DNA from: Holothuria scabra | Taxonomy: Eukaryota; Echinodermata; Holothuroidea; Aspidochirotida; Holothuriidae | Direction: 5' to 3' | Assembly: GCA_037179385.1 (NCBI GenBank) | Contig: CM074180.1 | Span: 25,153,455 to 25,217,454, forward strand | Length of the DNA: 64,000 nucleotides | Shown here: positions 48,301 through 59,474 of the stretch, piece after piece | Layout: each line of letters starts with the position of its first letter | How positions within the stretch are numbered: the first letter of the stretch is position 1 | Notes under the pieces: generated by a model | Seen by the model: the letters and a program-made list of their open reading frames with translations, nothing else | The model's database searches: none | What the model was told of the DNA's origin: nothing | Position numbers and translations under genes: made by a program

Positions 48301-51162
48301 CAGCAGTGAGTATGCCATCAGGAGACTGGATGCTAAAGACAGGAGAATTTCAGAAATGTACAATGAAGCCAAAGCGAAACTTAGGTGAGAGTTGTACAGT
48401 ATATGTTGATTAGAACAAAAAAAAAAGTTAAAGTGGCTCATTGTGTAGGTTCATGATATTCAACAAGTTTTTCCAAACCTGTTAAGTTTTCCTCACATAC
48501 CAATGACAAAGGGTCAAACTTAGACAATCCCCATATCCTACAGACAAATAACTTTCATGAGTGAGTACTTAATGGTTCAGTTCAGTTTTAAAAAAATCAC
48601 AACCAGACACATTTTTAAATTATGCACAAAACTGTTACAAGGGGGGTGGGGGTTAGGGGGGGTGAAAGGGCCAAAGGAGATGCTAAAGGTGAGGGTGATG
48701 CAGTGGATGTAAAAAGTTTTGTTTTGCTTGCAGTGTTATAACATCTTAATGTCTTAATGTTAGCTTTTTAACCTGTCAAGCATGGTTGTAGCTCGCCAAA
48801 TATGAATGCTTGGTAATTATTTGATCTGGTTAAAGTGCCTCACCCCTTATGGCATCTACCCCATTTTTTCAACCATTAATTTGTCATTTTGTACCTCATT
48901 TTATTGTAGGGAATATGGGGGCTATATTTTAGTCTCATTAAGCAGATTTGTGGTGGGTGGGAAGACATGTGCTTGCCTGGAGTGCTGGTTGGGAATGTGA
49001 AGTGTTGGGTGTGGCTGTCCCGCACCACCCACCATAGATGCGATCCTAGTGTCAAGGAACTTCACAAAAGTAAGACTGGGTATTCTTGGGTCAGGTGACT
49101 TTGTCAGTAATCTGGGAAAGTTTATCGGTTGCCCAGATTAGAAATCAGAGTAGTTCATGTTATAAAAGTGATGACATTTGGAGGTCTCTGGTATGCTTCC
49201 ATTTTGCCATTGCCATCTGATGTGTATTGTGGTGATGATTGAAAATTTGTTTGTTTTTTTTGTCTTATATAAGATAAAAAGGAATAAGAATAATTGACAA
49301 TTTCTCGCAGTTGTGAATTTTTTCACCCAAAACAAAAAATAAAAAAATATTCCCATGGTTTAGGGTTTGAGTGGAGTAAATAAAGCACCCTTGAACAAAA
49401 AAAATTTGAGGGTGAAGCTAACGAGTTCAATAAATGTTGTCACTTGTGCCCAAATGGTGTCATAACTGCTTGATGTTGCAGTGAGAATCTGAAAATTTCT
49501 TACATCTTCCCCTCTTGCCTTTGATATGTAAATATTACATCCACACTTTCCTCACCCTGTAACTTAAACCAGTTTGTAACTTCCACCCTTCCCTCACCCT
49601 ATTACGTAAACCAGGTGGTCAGAAACAGGGCTGCAGAACTTCATTGAACCCACGCCCATCCCAAAAACAAATTCTTGATCTCTTTAGCTGGAAACAAAAA
49701 GAATGTGTAATTCCCAGTAGGAAGATAGGTGGTCTACTTCATAGAAAGATTTGAAATGATGCCAGTATACCAAACCTTCTTGCCTTTAAAAGAGAGTTTT
49801 GCTGTCTTGAGGGACTTTTGCCATTTGTTGTGGTATGACCCTTACATATTTCAGGAACAGTGAAAAATGTACCCATCATGATGCTTCATACTTGGGACTT
49901 TTGCTCTTGGTCTCAGATGCACTTACTTAAAGAGAAATATTGTGTTTAACATGCTCCAACAAAGAGTACAAAGAAAGTGGCTGGGACACTATCCAACAAT
50001 TCAGTCATAATAATAAACCCTTGCAATAGCTACATCTCTTCAAAATGCTATGCGCAAGAAGAGCCATGAACGTTGCATCATTTGAAATGTTGAAGGTTTG
50101 GGTGAACAGATTATTCTTGAGCAACAAACAACTGAATTTTTATCTGTGAGAAACTTATTTCTTGAAAAGAAGGCTACCATACTGCCTTATTTTTGATAAT
50201 CTATCACCCTGTGTCAATAAATATTTGTTTTAAAAGGATGAATTTTCCTTGCAAAACAAATGAAATATTTCCCTTTAAAGTTTAAGTCCCCCTGGACACT
50301 TGACAAGAATCATGTGTGTTAGGGAGACACATGGTCTCTGGCTATTCATGCACTGATATGTTAGTTAAAATCTTGCAAACCTCTTCAACTAAAAGTTCAC
50401 AAATGATCTGTTGGCCAAAATATAAATTAACAAGTCGCCAGTCCCTGTGCAGCATTCATTTCCTGCCAAAGAGCACCGTGATGTAGACATGGTTATAATG
50501 TGACTGTGATATTACATATGTATACACCTTAATACTTTCAAAATAAAATAACAGTGGCCCAAAGACTTTCATGATTCGAGCCCTAATCAAAACACTGATA
50601 ATGCAGTATTCTTTTTTGAAAATTTATTTTTTTAAACTTCAAATTAAACAGGCAAATATGGTTTAAAAGAGTGTCATTCTGTATTGCTTATTGTAATAAG
50701 CTCATCATTCACTGATTAGTTGTAGAAATTTTCAAGAACCGTTCGGGATGAGATTCTCAGGACACACAGATAGAGAAGTGAAACTTAAGAAGACTGAAGA
50801 GGAACAGCACTTTAACAGTTCTTTCTCTAGATGTTATGAGCTTGTGTCTTTGGGAAGTCTGTTTAAAGAATCAGGAGTAGCAAAAGGCATTTTTCCCATG
50901 AACAAATTGACAAGTTTAATCAAATTTAGATAGTGAAGTATCTACTGTACAGAAGTGTGACTTGCAACTATTGGCATTATGAAAACAGTTGAGAATGTTT
51001 TGAAAAAGTTCATGTTGTTAGTTTTAGCTTTGATATTTATCTTCTTAAAAATGTTCTCCAACTTACAGAGAGAATGGGAGCAAAAAACAGCTGGAAATTA
51101 TGAGACAAAGGCATGAGGAATTTCAGAAAAGAAGATTGGCAGAGATGGTTGGACCAAAGTAA
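39224..51162 (+). CDS. DNAJC4: DNAJC4-like J-domain membrane protein, complete, 6 exons, 243 aa
   Basis: Exons 39224-39315, 40983-41076, 43249-43457, 47387-47542, 48298-48384 and 51069-51162 join in frame at consensus GT..AG sites into 732 nt (243 residues plus TAA). An in-frame TGA lies just upstream of the ATG. Residues 1-31 are Leu/Arg/Ser-rich with no acid, possibly a mitochondrial-type targeting region. The J domain (about 36-98) has YYDLL, the essential HPD (64-66) and the helix IAYEILSKPLLRREYD. There is no G/F or zinc region, so it is a class C J protein. One transmembrane helix (about 162-183) is followed by a charged, helical C-terminus. Length and layout match human DNAJC4 (241 residues). 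J domains stimulate Hsp70 ATPase; the exact membrane and client are not evident. The symbol is given by this similarity and is not proven. Confidence 0.88.
39477..39742 (+). mobile_element. TTAA-type MITE family B in DNAJC4-like intron 1
   Basis: TTAA at 39477-39480 and 39739-39742. Interior 'tagcccctcccacagccttta', 'gacaattgaga' and end 'gtagtttggtgtgacaaatg' align with the other family B copies. Confidence 0.7.
40983..41076 (+). CDS. DNAJC4: DNAJC4-like exon 2: J-domain helices I-II
   Basis: Acceptor ACATATAG, donor GTGAGT, 94 nt. Encodes TNYYDLLKISQDATPTEVKA followed by AYIELSKT, the first half of a J domain. A nearby alternative acceptor (TCTCAG) would break the frame, so the upstream AG is chosen. 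Confidence 0.9.
43249..43457 (+). CDS. DNAJC4: DNAJC4-like exon 3: HPD motif and J-domain helices III-IV
   Basis: Acceptor TTTTACAG, donor GTGAGG, 209 nt. Starts HHPDKNLDKP, so the catalytic HPD lies right at the exon start. Then FVEINIAYEILSKPLLRREY and a Gly/Ala-rich linker. Confidence 0.92.
44053..44165 (+). repeat. Polypurine (GGA-rich) tract in DNAJC4-like intron 3
   Basis: About 110 bp of almost pure purine on the plus strand (repeats like 'gggagg', 'ggaagagg'). The open frames across it are low-complexity artefacts. Confidence 0.75.
46250..46424 (+). mobile_element. Probable LINE 3' tail with (AAATG)n
   Basis: 'tttatatttgtacggacgaaat' followed by 'taataaatgaaatgaaatg' ends in a four-unit AAATG microsatellite, the usual look of a non-LTR retrotransposon 3' end. 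How far it reaches upstream within intron 3 (perhaps to about 45.4 kb) cannot be fixed. Confidence 0.4.
47387..47542 (+). CDS. DNAJC4: DNAJC4-like exon 4: transmembrane segment
   Basis: Acceptor CTTCTTTTCAG, donor GTAAGC, 156 nt. A Tyr/Asn-rich stretch is followed by basic VKRM and the helix SILYGCIAILCFSGALLYTV. Confidence 0.9.
48298..48384 (+). CDS. DNAJC4: DNAJC4-like exon 5: charged post-membrane helix
   Basis: Acceptor TTTTAACAG, donor GTGAGA, 87 nt. Encodes HSSEYAIRRLDAKDRRISEM and so on, a charged amphipathic helix. Confidence 0.85.
48428..48620 (-). mobile_element. TTAA-type MITE family A, partial inverted copy in DNAJC4-like intron 5
   Basis: Starts TTAAAGTGGCTCATTGTG and continues with reversed family A words ('ttttccaaacctgttaagtt', 'caatgacaaa', 'ttcatgagtgagta'). 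The far end is lost. Confidence 0.65.
51069..51162 (+). CDS. DNAJC4: DNAJC4-like exon 6: C-terminus and stop
   Basis: Acceptor AACTTACAG, 94 nt ending at TAA 51160-51162. Encodes a Lys/Arg/Glu-rich helix ending LAEMVGPK. A possible polyadenylation signal AATAAA lies at 51692-51697, about 530 bp downstream. Confidence 0.85.
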
Positions 51163-51850
51163 GATGTAGTAACTAGAAATAGATGCTTTGGTGATATCAT
51201 GAATGGGCTTGAATTTATAGCGCAAAAGGTTACTTTTAAGAGGTTGAACAAGATGTATACTATATGTTTCTTCCAAGTTCTATGTTCCAGAAGAAATATC
51301 AGACTAGTTACTATCAGTGTGTGAGATATCTTACCAGCTAAGGGTGAAATATTTTCTTGGTCCAAGTAATATTGATACAAGTGAAGCAGTTGAATGAGTT
51401 AATGTTTGACCAACCAAAGAGATAGGGTAGTAGACAAAGATGTTGTTGTTGATTGTCAGTGAAGCGTGGGCAAGGGTGGCAGGGGAGGGGGACAGCAGTA
51501 GATGACAGCACTTACGACATTGGCCCTTCTAAGCACTGTAACAAACCATCAACTGACAGGCAAAGATGGTGGACTTTTCTCAAGGTGGTACAGTACAACC
51601 AAACTCCCATAAACCAGAGGAGCGCCACCACAAAATTAACATTTTGACTTAACATACTGGCCTCTAAATGTTGCAAACAAGCTATATTTAAAATAAAAAA
51701 ATTACAAGAAAAAGTTTTACATAGAATGAGGAGTTACAATCAAAACCATTTCTCATAAAGAAAACATAACTATAAGTGCCAACAATAGTGCATAAATGAC
51801 CAACACTAAAGGTCAGCGCACAACCCTTCGACTAAATGCTTAAATCAGTT

Positions 51851-53690
51851 TTACTGAAGCATTTTTAAGGCTCTAAACATTTCTAGCAAGCAGATCTTAT
51901 TGACTGGCCTAGTGAGTGTGCTCAACTTTGTCTTTATCTTAGTTGACCTCACCAGCCCATCATTTCCATTGTACACTTCTACAATGTTTCCCCAAAGCCA
52001 TGGACCATGACTGTGTTCTAAAATAAAAAAGGAACAGGTCATTACATTTAGAAGGGTTGAGCAAATGGAGTAAATACTGCTCTAGTTAGAATTGTCTTTC
52101 AGGGAGTTCAGTTCCTCCCGAAGAGCCTGGCCTTTAAAATATGTTCAAATATCCTGTCTGGCTTTGTTCATCTCTTCAAAAGTCATTGGACCCTCCATAT
52201 TTGGCAATGCAGTATAACCACCCTGAGGTTTTCTCTTAAATTAAGCCAGTCCCTAGTTCTAATGATCCATGCTAGTTGCCTTTTGAGGCTTAGCCAAGAA
52301 GAATGCTTTAAAATCAGTCTGTCAAGAATCATGTTATTCTCCACTTTTACTGCAAATGACTTAACTATTAACCGTTGCAACCTCCAGATCATCATCTGGT
52401 AAAGATGCCAGACTGTGCAGTTCAGACCAATGAATTTCACTTAGTAGAAGGAATTTAGGACCCACTTACCATCTCCTGCTACCCAATAAGTCACTGGCAG
52501 TAAGTTCCCTAGATATCTGCAGATTCAGTTTTGACTCCATGTGGCACCACTGCTGTGGTGTAGACCCATCATGAATAAGAGATACTCTGTTGCCACAAAA
52601 GTGTGAACTCTTTTCCCACAATTCTTCATGTGCTGTGAAACCAATGCACTGACAGTCCAAAACACTGAGTCAGAAAGGGGCAAACAAGTTGATCATCCCA
52701 TTGAACTTGACTGACAAGGTAGCTCCTGACAAATCTAACCTAGGTATATTCATTGTCTTCAATGCTTAACTTGGGTTTTCTTTGCCTTGGGTTCTTCTAC
52801 ACAAGGTGCCAGCAATCATTACATTATAAGCAAACTAGATTAGATTCTAAAGATTTGACCTTTTTTGTTCAAACAACCTCATCTTCAATGCAACATTCCC
52901 CAAAGTAGGAAATCATTTGGCACACCAGTACAGACTCAGATGACTTCCATACTGACTAAATGTTTTTGTTGGAAACTTGCTTGAAGATCTGAATTTGTCT
53001 CGATAAGAATCTAGGCTCAGCTTGTAGGTGACTATAGTCTCCTTGACAGTCCTGTAGTCCTCTCTCTGATGTTCTGTTAGCACATGGAAAGCTGTCTGGG
53101 CCTTCTCATTAAGGTTACGTTCCAGAAGGAATACCTATCTTGACCTAGGAATATTTGGACTTTTCACCCGCCTCTCAAAACTAGTGAGATAACATTCCAA
53201 ATCGTCTTCTGCATTCAAGGGATGAAACCCATGCAACTTGTCATTAACATTAGAACAATTTGCTTTTGCAGGGACATCTCGTAAGTTTGGAATAGCTTGC
53301 AAGGCATCAGTTCATTCTTCCTTTGTGTCCATGTTGTTTTCATATACAAGTCCCTGATATGCTCAGCTAGCATATACCTTCATGTGAGGATAGTGCTCTG
53401 GCTCTGTTTTCTTGTTGCCATCCATAATTAACAAGATGGAATGTCAAAACTTTGAATAGATGTTCTATAATGTATAACACTTTTACTTGAAAATAAGAAC
53501 TTACGAGGCATTGCACTTACCTGCTCTGCTCTCTCGCTGCTCAGGATCCTGCTGACTACCCCAGTGTAGGAAACTACACAAAGACCTGAACCCAACGATG
53601 TCTGGAGGCACACTGAAGTTTATTGCCATACTGTATACATGTGCAGGAAGTCTGTAGCACCTTTCTCACCTGCTTTGCCCTGCTGTTACA
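51851..53690 (-). pseudogene. Degenerate LTR retrotransposon, BEL/Pao-type pol with gag-like part
   Basis: Minus-strand pieces appear in retroelement order. The gag-like part (53300-52920) contains AEDDLECYLTSFER and KFRSSSKFPTKTFSQYG. The RT/RNase H connection (52780-52450) contains MNIPRLDLSGATLSVKF, VFWT and NRVSLIHDGSTPQQWCHMES. Next come ILKHSSWLSLKRQLAWIIR (about 52300) and a GPMTFEEMNKARQDI linker (about 52180). The integrase-end domain HGPWLWGNIVEVYNGNDGLV (about 52005-51950) finishes with RPVNKICLL. The DGSTPQQW and VEVYNGNDGLVRS-type motifs are typical of BEL/Pao Pol. Frameshifts, stops and a missing integrase core show it is dead. Confidence 0.75.
53565..53690 (-). repeat. Putative 126-bp LTR of the degenerate retroelement
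   Basis: On the minus strand it begins TGTAACAG and ends CCTACA (5'-TG..CA-3'). It contains GGCAATAAACTTCAGTGTG, a polyadenylation signal, and lies directly upstream of the gag-like part. I did not find the second LTR near 51.6-51.85 kb. Confidence 0.45.
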
Positions 53691-54839
53691 TCAATACTTC
53701 TAAATTAACATAACATTCACAACACAATTACCATAACAAAACAGAAAACATTCGTAGGACTCCACAGCTCTCCCCCAAAAATTTCCCAGCTATGCCATGT
53801 TGAATAGTGTTGGTACCAGCTAACCTTCACAAGTTTACAAGTTCTACATTTGAAGAAGTTAAATTTGCATGTACCTTTTTATTTTTTTGAAATTGGGAGG
53901 ATCCTCCTGGACTCTGTTGATATGTCAGCAGATTTTATCACTGAGACAGAACTGTAAAGTATGATTGCAATTGTAAGTGCTAGGAAGTTAAAGACCAAAT
54001 TTAAATATGAATACTTACAGATGGGTTTAAACAAAAATTATTTTTGATTTGGGAAAACATTTTTCACAAACCAGCTGACCAATAAAACTACCATTCAATT
54101 CCTATGTGTAGTTTTCCAGATATCCGTTTTTAAAGTTACTACACATGAAATCTGGAGCAGGCGGATACAAGTTGAGACTATCTTACCTCCTCACATTTTT
54201 GAGCAATAAATTTGTTCTTTGGTTTTCATCCTTTTAAGTTTGACTTTGATGTCAACATGAATCTGAGCTCTTCACTTGAAATTTTGTAAAATTCCTTTGC
54301 TTCTCATGCAGTTATGGAGGAGAAAACTTGGTTGAAAAGTTTAAAGTAAAATAGCAGCATGTTCATTTTAAGAGGTGATGATTTCGAGTGTCTCTTTTCA
54401 GTTGTTGCCCTTCAATGCAAATATGGACCAGAATGTTAAGTACCCGTTTATCATATCAAAACTGTTTAAGCATTAACCCTGTTTCAATAGCTTAAAACCT
54501 GATCATTGTCAGTCAGTCAGTCACTGAAAAATTGATGCATGAGTTCAGTAATATTACCTTATTTTGAAGTTGCTCTTGTGTTATAAAGACCGACACTTTA
54601 TTCTCAGGAAAATTTTGTAAACCATCATAAATTTCTATTAGTATACAGTTTTAATAAGCCTTGTCTTCCCAAGAAATTAGAGGAGACAGTATTTTTCATA
54701 TACCTAAATGATGTTATTGGCTGTTTTTGGATTAGACAGTTCATTTATATGAATGAGTAACATTATAACAAACAAAGTTTTTGTTGTACTTTAGGCTTTC
54801 ATCTTAAGTGTATTCATAGGAACAGATCCTTTGGACCTT

Positions 54840-55207
54840 TTAAAGAGGCTCATTGAGTTGATATTGATAACTTAATGAGAGTATCAAAGGGTGGCTACCA
54901 CATACAAATGCTTAACGTTAGCATAACAAGTCAAGTTTCAAGTCCAAAAGTCACAGAAAATGTTAACTTTTTGAATTTTCTAGTGTCCTGACTTGTAACG
55001 GTTCCGTACATAATGTGAAAAAGTGTCTGGTTAGGAATTTTTGAAAACGGGCTTGAACCCTTAATTACTCACTCATAAAACAGTTATTTGTATGCAGAAT
55101 ATGGGAATTTTCTAAGTTTAACCATTTGTCATTGGTTTGTGAAGAAAACTCAATAGGTTTAGAAAAATTTGTTAAATTTCATGGACCAACTCAATGAGCC
55201 CCTTTAA
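54840..55207 (+). mobile_element. TTAA-type MITE family A, copy 2
   Basis: TTAA at 54840-54843 and 55204-55207. Ends AGAGGCTCATTGAGTTGATA and CCAACTCAATGAGCCCCTTT are inverted. It aligns throughout with 38560-38923. Confidence 0.85.
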
Positions 55208-55440
55208 GAGCAAATCTCCTGATCCCAAACAGTTGCAGTTCTTAAATGTAGGCTACTTTGTAGCACCTCTCCTGTTGTAACTGTTTTAATCTCTTTTTCA
55301 CTGAACATATTCTGGTAGAACTGGTAGGGCACTCTTAAACATGGAGTTAAAACCCTTTCTGTGCATGTCATGTAATATGACCTGCTCTTTTATCTACATC
55401 TTTTGAATTTGATGTCAATCAAACAAATAGTCACCATTTT
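55204..55440 (+). mobile_element. TTAA-type MITE family B, truncated, abutting family A
   Basis: Starts at the TTAA that ends the preceding element and continues 'atctcctgatcccaaacagt', then 'gatgtcaatcaaacaaatag', matching family B interior. The right terminus is missing. Confidence 0.6.
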
Positions 55441-55837
55441 GTAATTTTACTTTTAATCAAGCAAAAGGTTGTTTAAGACATTGAGTATCATTTCTTGAAG
55501 CTTAAATTGCCATGGAAAGTTGAAATTATTTTCTAGATGGAAGAAGAGTGAATTTCCAAGTCTAGTAAATGATCTCATTTAGGGCTGTGGAAAATCATAT
55601 TCATGTATGCAGGGTAAAATTACCTATGACAAGTGTATTGAAATGTATCAGGCAATTCATTGTACAAATTTTTTGATGTTGTGTTCCTGTTCTTGTGTAT
55701 TTAGACTGTACAACTGCTTATCAAAGCATAAATGGTGTCTAGAATTGATTCTCCTTCTTTAAACTGTACTGTAGCTACTCCGGTGGGGACTCATATTTTG
55801 GCTAGCAGTTAATTCAAAAGAAAAGTCCTGCTTACCT

Positions 55838-56395
55838 AGGTAAATTTTGGATGTTGTAATCTTCTGTAGTTTGTCATACTGGACCTCACTTGAGCTAGGT
55901 TATAAAAACTTTTCAAAGCAAAAAGTCACTTCATCACATTGTTGATTACTTCACAAAGGGAGATTTACCTCAGGAACCGCTGACAAGGTTATGTAGACCA
56001 AGTGCTTCACGGTCAGTGTAGTAATAAATTGAAGGTACCATAGACCCTTTTCCACATAGCTGCTACAAACGATTGTGGGATAGACTTTTGACCCACATTG
56101 TTTTTGACAATGACACAGGTAAATTTTGGATGTTGTAATCTTCTGTAGTTTGTCATACTGGACCTCACTTGAGCTAGGTTATAAAAACTTTTCAAAGCAA
56201 AAAGTCACTTCATCGCATTGTTGATTACTTCACAAAGGGAGATTTACCTCAGGAACCGCTGACAAGGTTATGTAGACCAAGTGCTTCACGGTCAGTGTAG
56301 TAATAAATTGAAGGTACCATAGACCCTTTTCCACATAGCTGCTACAAAGGATTGTGGGATAGACTTTTGACCCACATTGTTTTTGACAATGACAC
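55838..56395 (+). repeat. Recent tandem duplication, 2 x 279 bp
   Basis: Units 55838-56116 and 56117-56395 are identical by eye except for two substitutions (ATCACATTG/ATCGCATTG and AAACGATTG/AAAGGATTG). The near-identity shows a very recent event or an assembly artefact. Confidence 0.92.
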
Positions 56396-56480
56396 TTAAG
56401 TATATAAAAAAATGACATGTGCTAAATTTCTATCCCATAATCCTTTGCAATTGTTATTTGGAAAATGGTCTATCCGTAAA
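56314..56480. repeat. Foldback repeat with arms of about 50 bp
   Basis: 'catagacccttttccacata' ... 'ggattgtgggatagac' (56316-56368) is complementary to 'tctatcccataatcctttgc' ... 'ggaaaatggtctatc' (56428-56475). A MITE-like hairpin whose left arm is also inside the 279-bp duplicated unit. Confidence 0.7.
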
Positions 56481-57029
56481 CTCTTTTGAACCAAGCAAAA
56501 GGTGAGTGTAGGATATAAAATATTTCAAGGAAGGTATGAAAATAATGGATGTCATGTGTCTTTAAATATAATGCTTTTTCTGCTGTGTAGATAAGGAGCT
56601 GTTGTGCAGATGACATGAATTCTACTAAACAGAAGAGCATTAAATTGTCCATGTACCTCTTTGTAGAAACGTTACATTGCATACACATGTAGAGCACAAA
56701 TGATAAGAATATAGCATTACACTTTTCATGTGTTGGTTTATATAGGAGTCTAGAGCATAAGCTCTTGTCATCTCAGAGTGTCCAAGCACTGTAGCACCAA
56801 GTTAAAATATGCAGCAAAATGAACTGTAGATACACATGGTGCAATCCAGGATTTAAGGAATTGAAATGACTTCTGGACTGCTCTTTGTCTAAAGCCTTTT
56901 TGGGGCCTTATCAGTAATATGGTTATACTTAAGTGACCCATTCATGAATTATGCATTATTTGTCATTTTAAATACAAAACGCACACATGTTACTGTCCAG
57001 TAGGAAACAAGTTTTCTGAAGGGGATATA

Positions 57030-57415
57030 CCACAGACTTCCTATACATGGACAGAGCATACTGCATGGTACATTTTTTGCTACTGTACTGTGAGAAAAAG
57101 CACACAAATGGCTGTCTGCTATGATTTTGTGTATAAAAAGTTTGGTCTTGCTCAAGTTAATTGGCAGATTTTTCAAAAAAGTTAAAATATTTTTGAAATA
57201 TGGCATGGTAAGGACAAAATCACTTCACGTATTGCAGAAATATGATATCTTTCCCATTCAAGTTTAACTTTTGTTTAAAATATAACAGAGTCGTCGCAAA
57301 TCAGACAATTTATAGCTTCAAGACAGCCATATTGGTGCATCTTTTTTCATCCCAGTCGGTGGTGACAATCTACGGATAGGACGTACACGTTACATGCTCT
57401 CTCCATGTATATAAG
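57030..57415. repeat. Dispersed repeat A, copy 2
   Basis: Matches 160-525 in order: 'gaccaagcatac'-type start, 'ctatgattttgtgt', 'cacgtattgcagaaatatga', 'acggataggacgtacacgtt', 'ccatgtatata'. Same orientation. Confidence 0.75.
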
Positions 57416-57707
57416 TCCATGGGATATACAAATAGGTGTTTCATAATATCTCATCGTCATATTTTTAGGGGAATAGTTGATCAAACATTCAAACTTCATC
57501 ACTGGTTCATGTAAGAGAGTAGATGACAAGACACAGTTTTAGTATTGTGCAGTCAAAGAACAGTCATGTTAGTTTTGTGAAATACAGGGTATAGGCTAAA
57601 GGCAACTTTTTAAGTGGTGTAAATGGGGAAAAATTGTTTTCATGAAATATGCATGTTGGGGACTTTTAAAAGTCCAACAGGACTGTTTTAGCTTCCAATC
57701 ATTTAGG

Positions 57708-57881
57708 AGAATCCAAAGAGAACAATTTCAAGTACAGGTTTTCATACTCATCAACATTATCTTGGTCGGTGTGATTTTGGTCATTGTCATCGGGGTGTAT
57801 CTTGTGCACTGCTGGTCAGATCAAAGCTCAGATCGTCTGCCAGTTACTAATTCACTGCCCAGAACATACCTGTTTGATTAG
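57708..57881 (+). CDS. Possible terminal exon encoding a single transmembrane segment
   Basis: After acceptor TTCCAATCATTTAG the frame reads RIQREQFQVQ, then a long hydrophobic helix (VFILINIILVGVILVIVIGV YLV) and a polar end with stop TAG at 57879-57881. In phase it would fit the phase-2 end of DNAJC4-like exon 5 (AG+G), so it could be an alternative last exon. A separate small membrane protein or chance are equally possible. Confidence 0.25.
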   Translation, partial: RIQREQFQVQVFILINIILVGVILVIVIGVYLVHCWSDQSSDRLPVTNSLPRTYLFD

Positions 57882-57952
57882 AGAATGACTGCATGTCATG
57901 TGAAAGACATTCTGATCTGTTGATGATGCCCCTCTCATAATTTCATTAAGCA

Positions 57953-58379
57953 TTAAGCCCCCCATCCACACTATGTGATGCAACGTATTGCAACAAGACT
58001 TGTCTTGTCGTGGTGAGTGACTGACGACTAACTAGTTTTAAGAGCATACTGTCCACATTATGCAACAAGTCACAGGTCCATGAAGAGATTCAAGCAAAAT
58101 TCTAATGTTTAACATACTCTTTACTTGTTACATTGAAGAGACAGGAATGTGTTCTGTCCATTTCAATTAACTGAACGTATCGGGCTTCATTCCAGAAGTC
58201 CGTCATTGACGTCATTGTTGTCAGTTGTACGTTTCATTACTATGCAACAGAACATGCTCTGTTGCATGAAACTGGGTTACGCATCTGTTTGCAACTTGGT
58301 GCAAAGCATTCCACACTTTGCAACTCGTGTCAACAACCTTGTTGTAATGGGTTGCGCCGCATAGTGTGGACGTGACTTT
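57953..58379. mobile_element. TIR element with 'CCACACTATG' ends
   Basis: The left end TTAAGCCCCCCATCCACACT ATGTGATGCAAC is the imperfect inverse of the right end GTTGCGCCGCATAGTGTGGA CGTGACTTTAGA. The interior has repeated GCAACAAGT-type words and no coding. Confidence 0.65.
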
Positions 58380-59231
58380 AGAGGTTATTGGGGGGTTGTA
58401 GAGAAACATGTTTGATTCTTTCAGCACCTCTGGCACAATCATGTAGTTTATACAGTTACTTTGCCCTAGTATTGTGGTTTTTCAATAAGTTGGGCATTGG
58501 AATGGAAGTTTGTGGGTTTTGGCAAATTTGGCTTAATTTAAAATATCAGTATATATGCTAATAATGACAAATTTTAAGTAAATTTATAAAAGTGTATAAT
58601 TGTGTAACATATATCAAAGCATTAGCTATTTATCATTTAAATTTGAGATGCTGTTACTTTAATTTTAATAGACTACTTGAAATGAATTCATGTGTTACAT
58701 GTAATCATTTTGTGTATATTTTGTGATCTAAACACACATTCAGACTGTTCTTAGCCATTCTTCACCATTCTTGATGCAGGGGATGATGACACTGGCAGAT
58801 GGTCAGGTAGTTGCTTTAATACAGCTATAATATTGATTCATCATGTATTGTGGTGAAGATGGTCTTATAGAATCTCCCTTTCTGATTGAATCCAAACAGC
58901 AAGTAATGGTCTGATTTGAGTCATCCATAACTGGGGTCTATTTCCTTTTAACCTTTCAATTTCCTTGCTTACCTGTACCATGGATGGTTGTACACTGGAA
59001 TGCCTATTGATTCCCTCAATTTCACTGTGTATGAGAGTTTGAAATTACTTTTAGAGAATATTGGAAGACGATTCAAGTCTACTGGATCTCAATGGCTGAC
59101 TATTCACTATACACCTGTGCTGCTCAGATTTAATGTAGCTGACTCAAATCTTGTTAAGTCATGTTTCAAGATAAGGGCAGTTCATAACAAAAATTATTTC
59201 CAAGTCATCAGAAACGTCAGTAAGGGTGTAA

Positions 59232-59474
59232 ATTAGTTAGATGGAGTTTTATGGCCCAGTTTCAACCAATTGGTTCAAGTTGAGCTGGCTATGGCCTTTT
59301 TTCAGTAGTGGCTCACTGACTTTTTTTTCCCTACTCCACTGCTTATGCAGAGCATCAAGTACAGTACAATGGCAGTAGGTTCCATTTTTAGAGTCTTTGG
59401 TATGACTTGACCTGTGAATCAAACCCAGGCCTTTTGCGTGAGAGGCGGATGCTCCACTACCATACCAAACTTGC
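59232..59474 (-). mobile_element. tRNA-headed SINE with 15-bp target duplication
   Basis: GTCAGTAAGGGTGTA occurs at 59217-59231 and 59475-59489, perfect direct repeats flanking the insert. On the minus strand the insert begins with a 74-bp tRNA-like head (59396-59469), then an unrelated body, and ends near CTAACTAAT. A diverged relative of the body lies at 60235-60660 ('tttatggctcagttt', 'ctccattgcttatgctgagc'). Confidence 0.8.
59396..59469 (-). pseudogene. tRNA-like head of the SINE
   Basis: 74 nt with a perfect 7-bp acceptor stem (TTTGGTA...TACCAAA), an A-box-like GGTAGTGGAGC, loop CTCTCAC (Glu-CTC-like, or Val-CAC by another alignment) and B-box-like GGTTTGATTC. The B box carries T instead of the conserved C after GTT, and the anticodon stem is weak, so it is tRNA-derived rather than a working tRNA. 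Confidence 0.65.

Noticed and set aside
59396..59469. Functional tRNA gene
   Set aside because: The B box has a T at a position that is nearly always C, the anticodon stem is weak, and it is the head of a SINE with target duplications.
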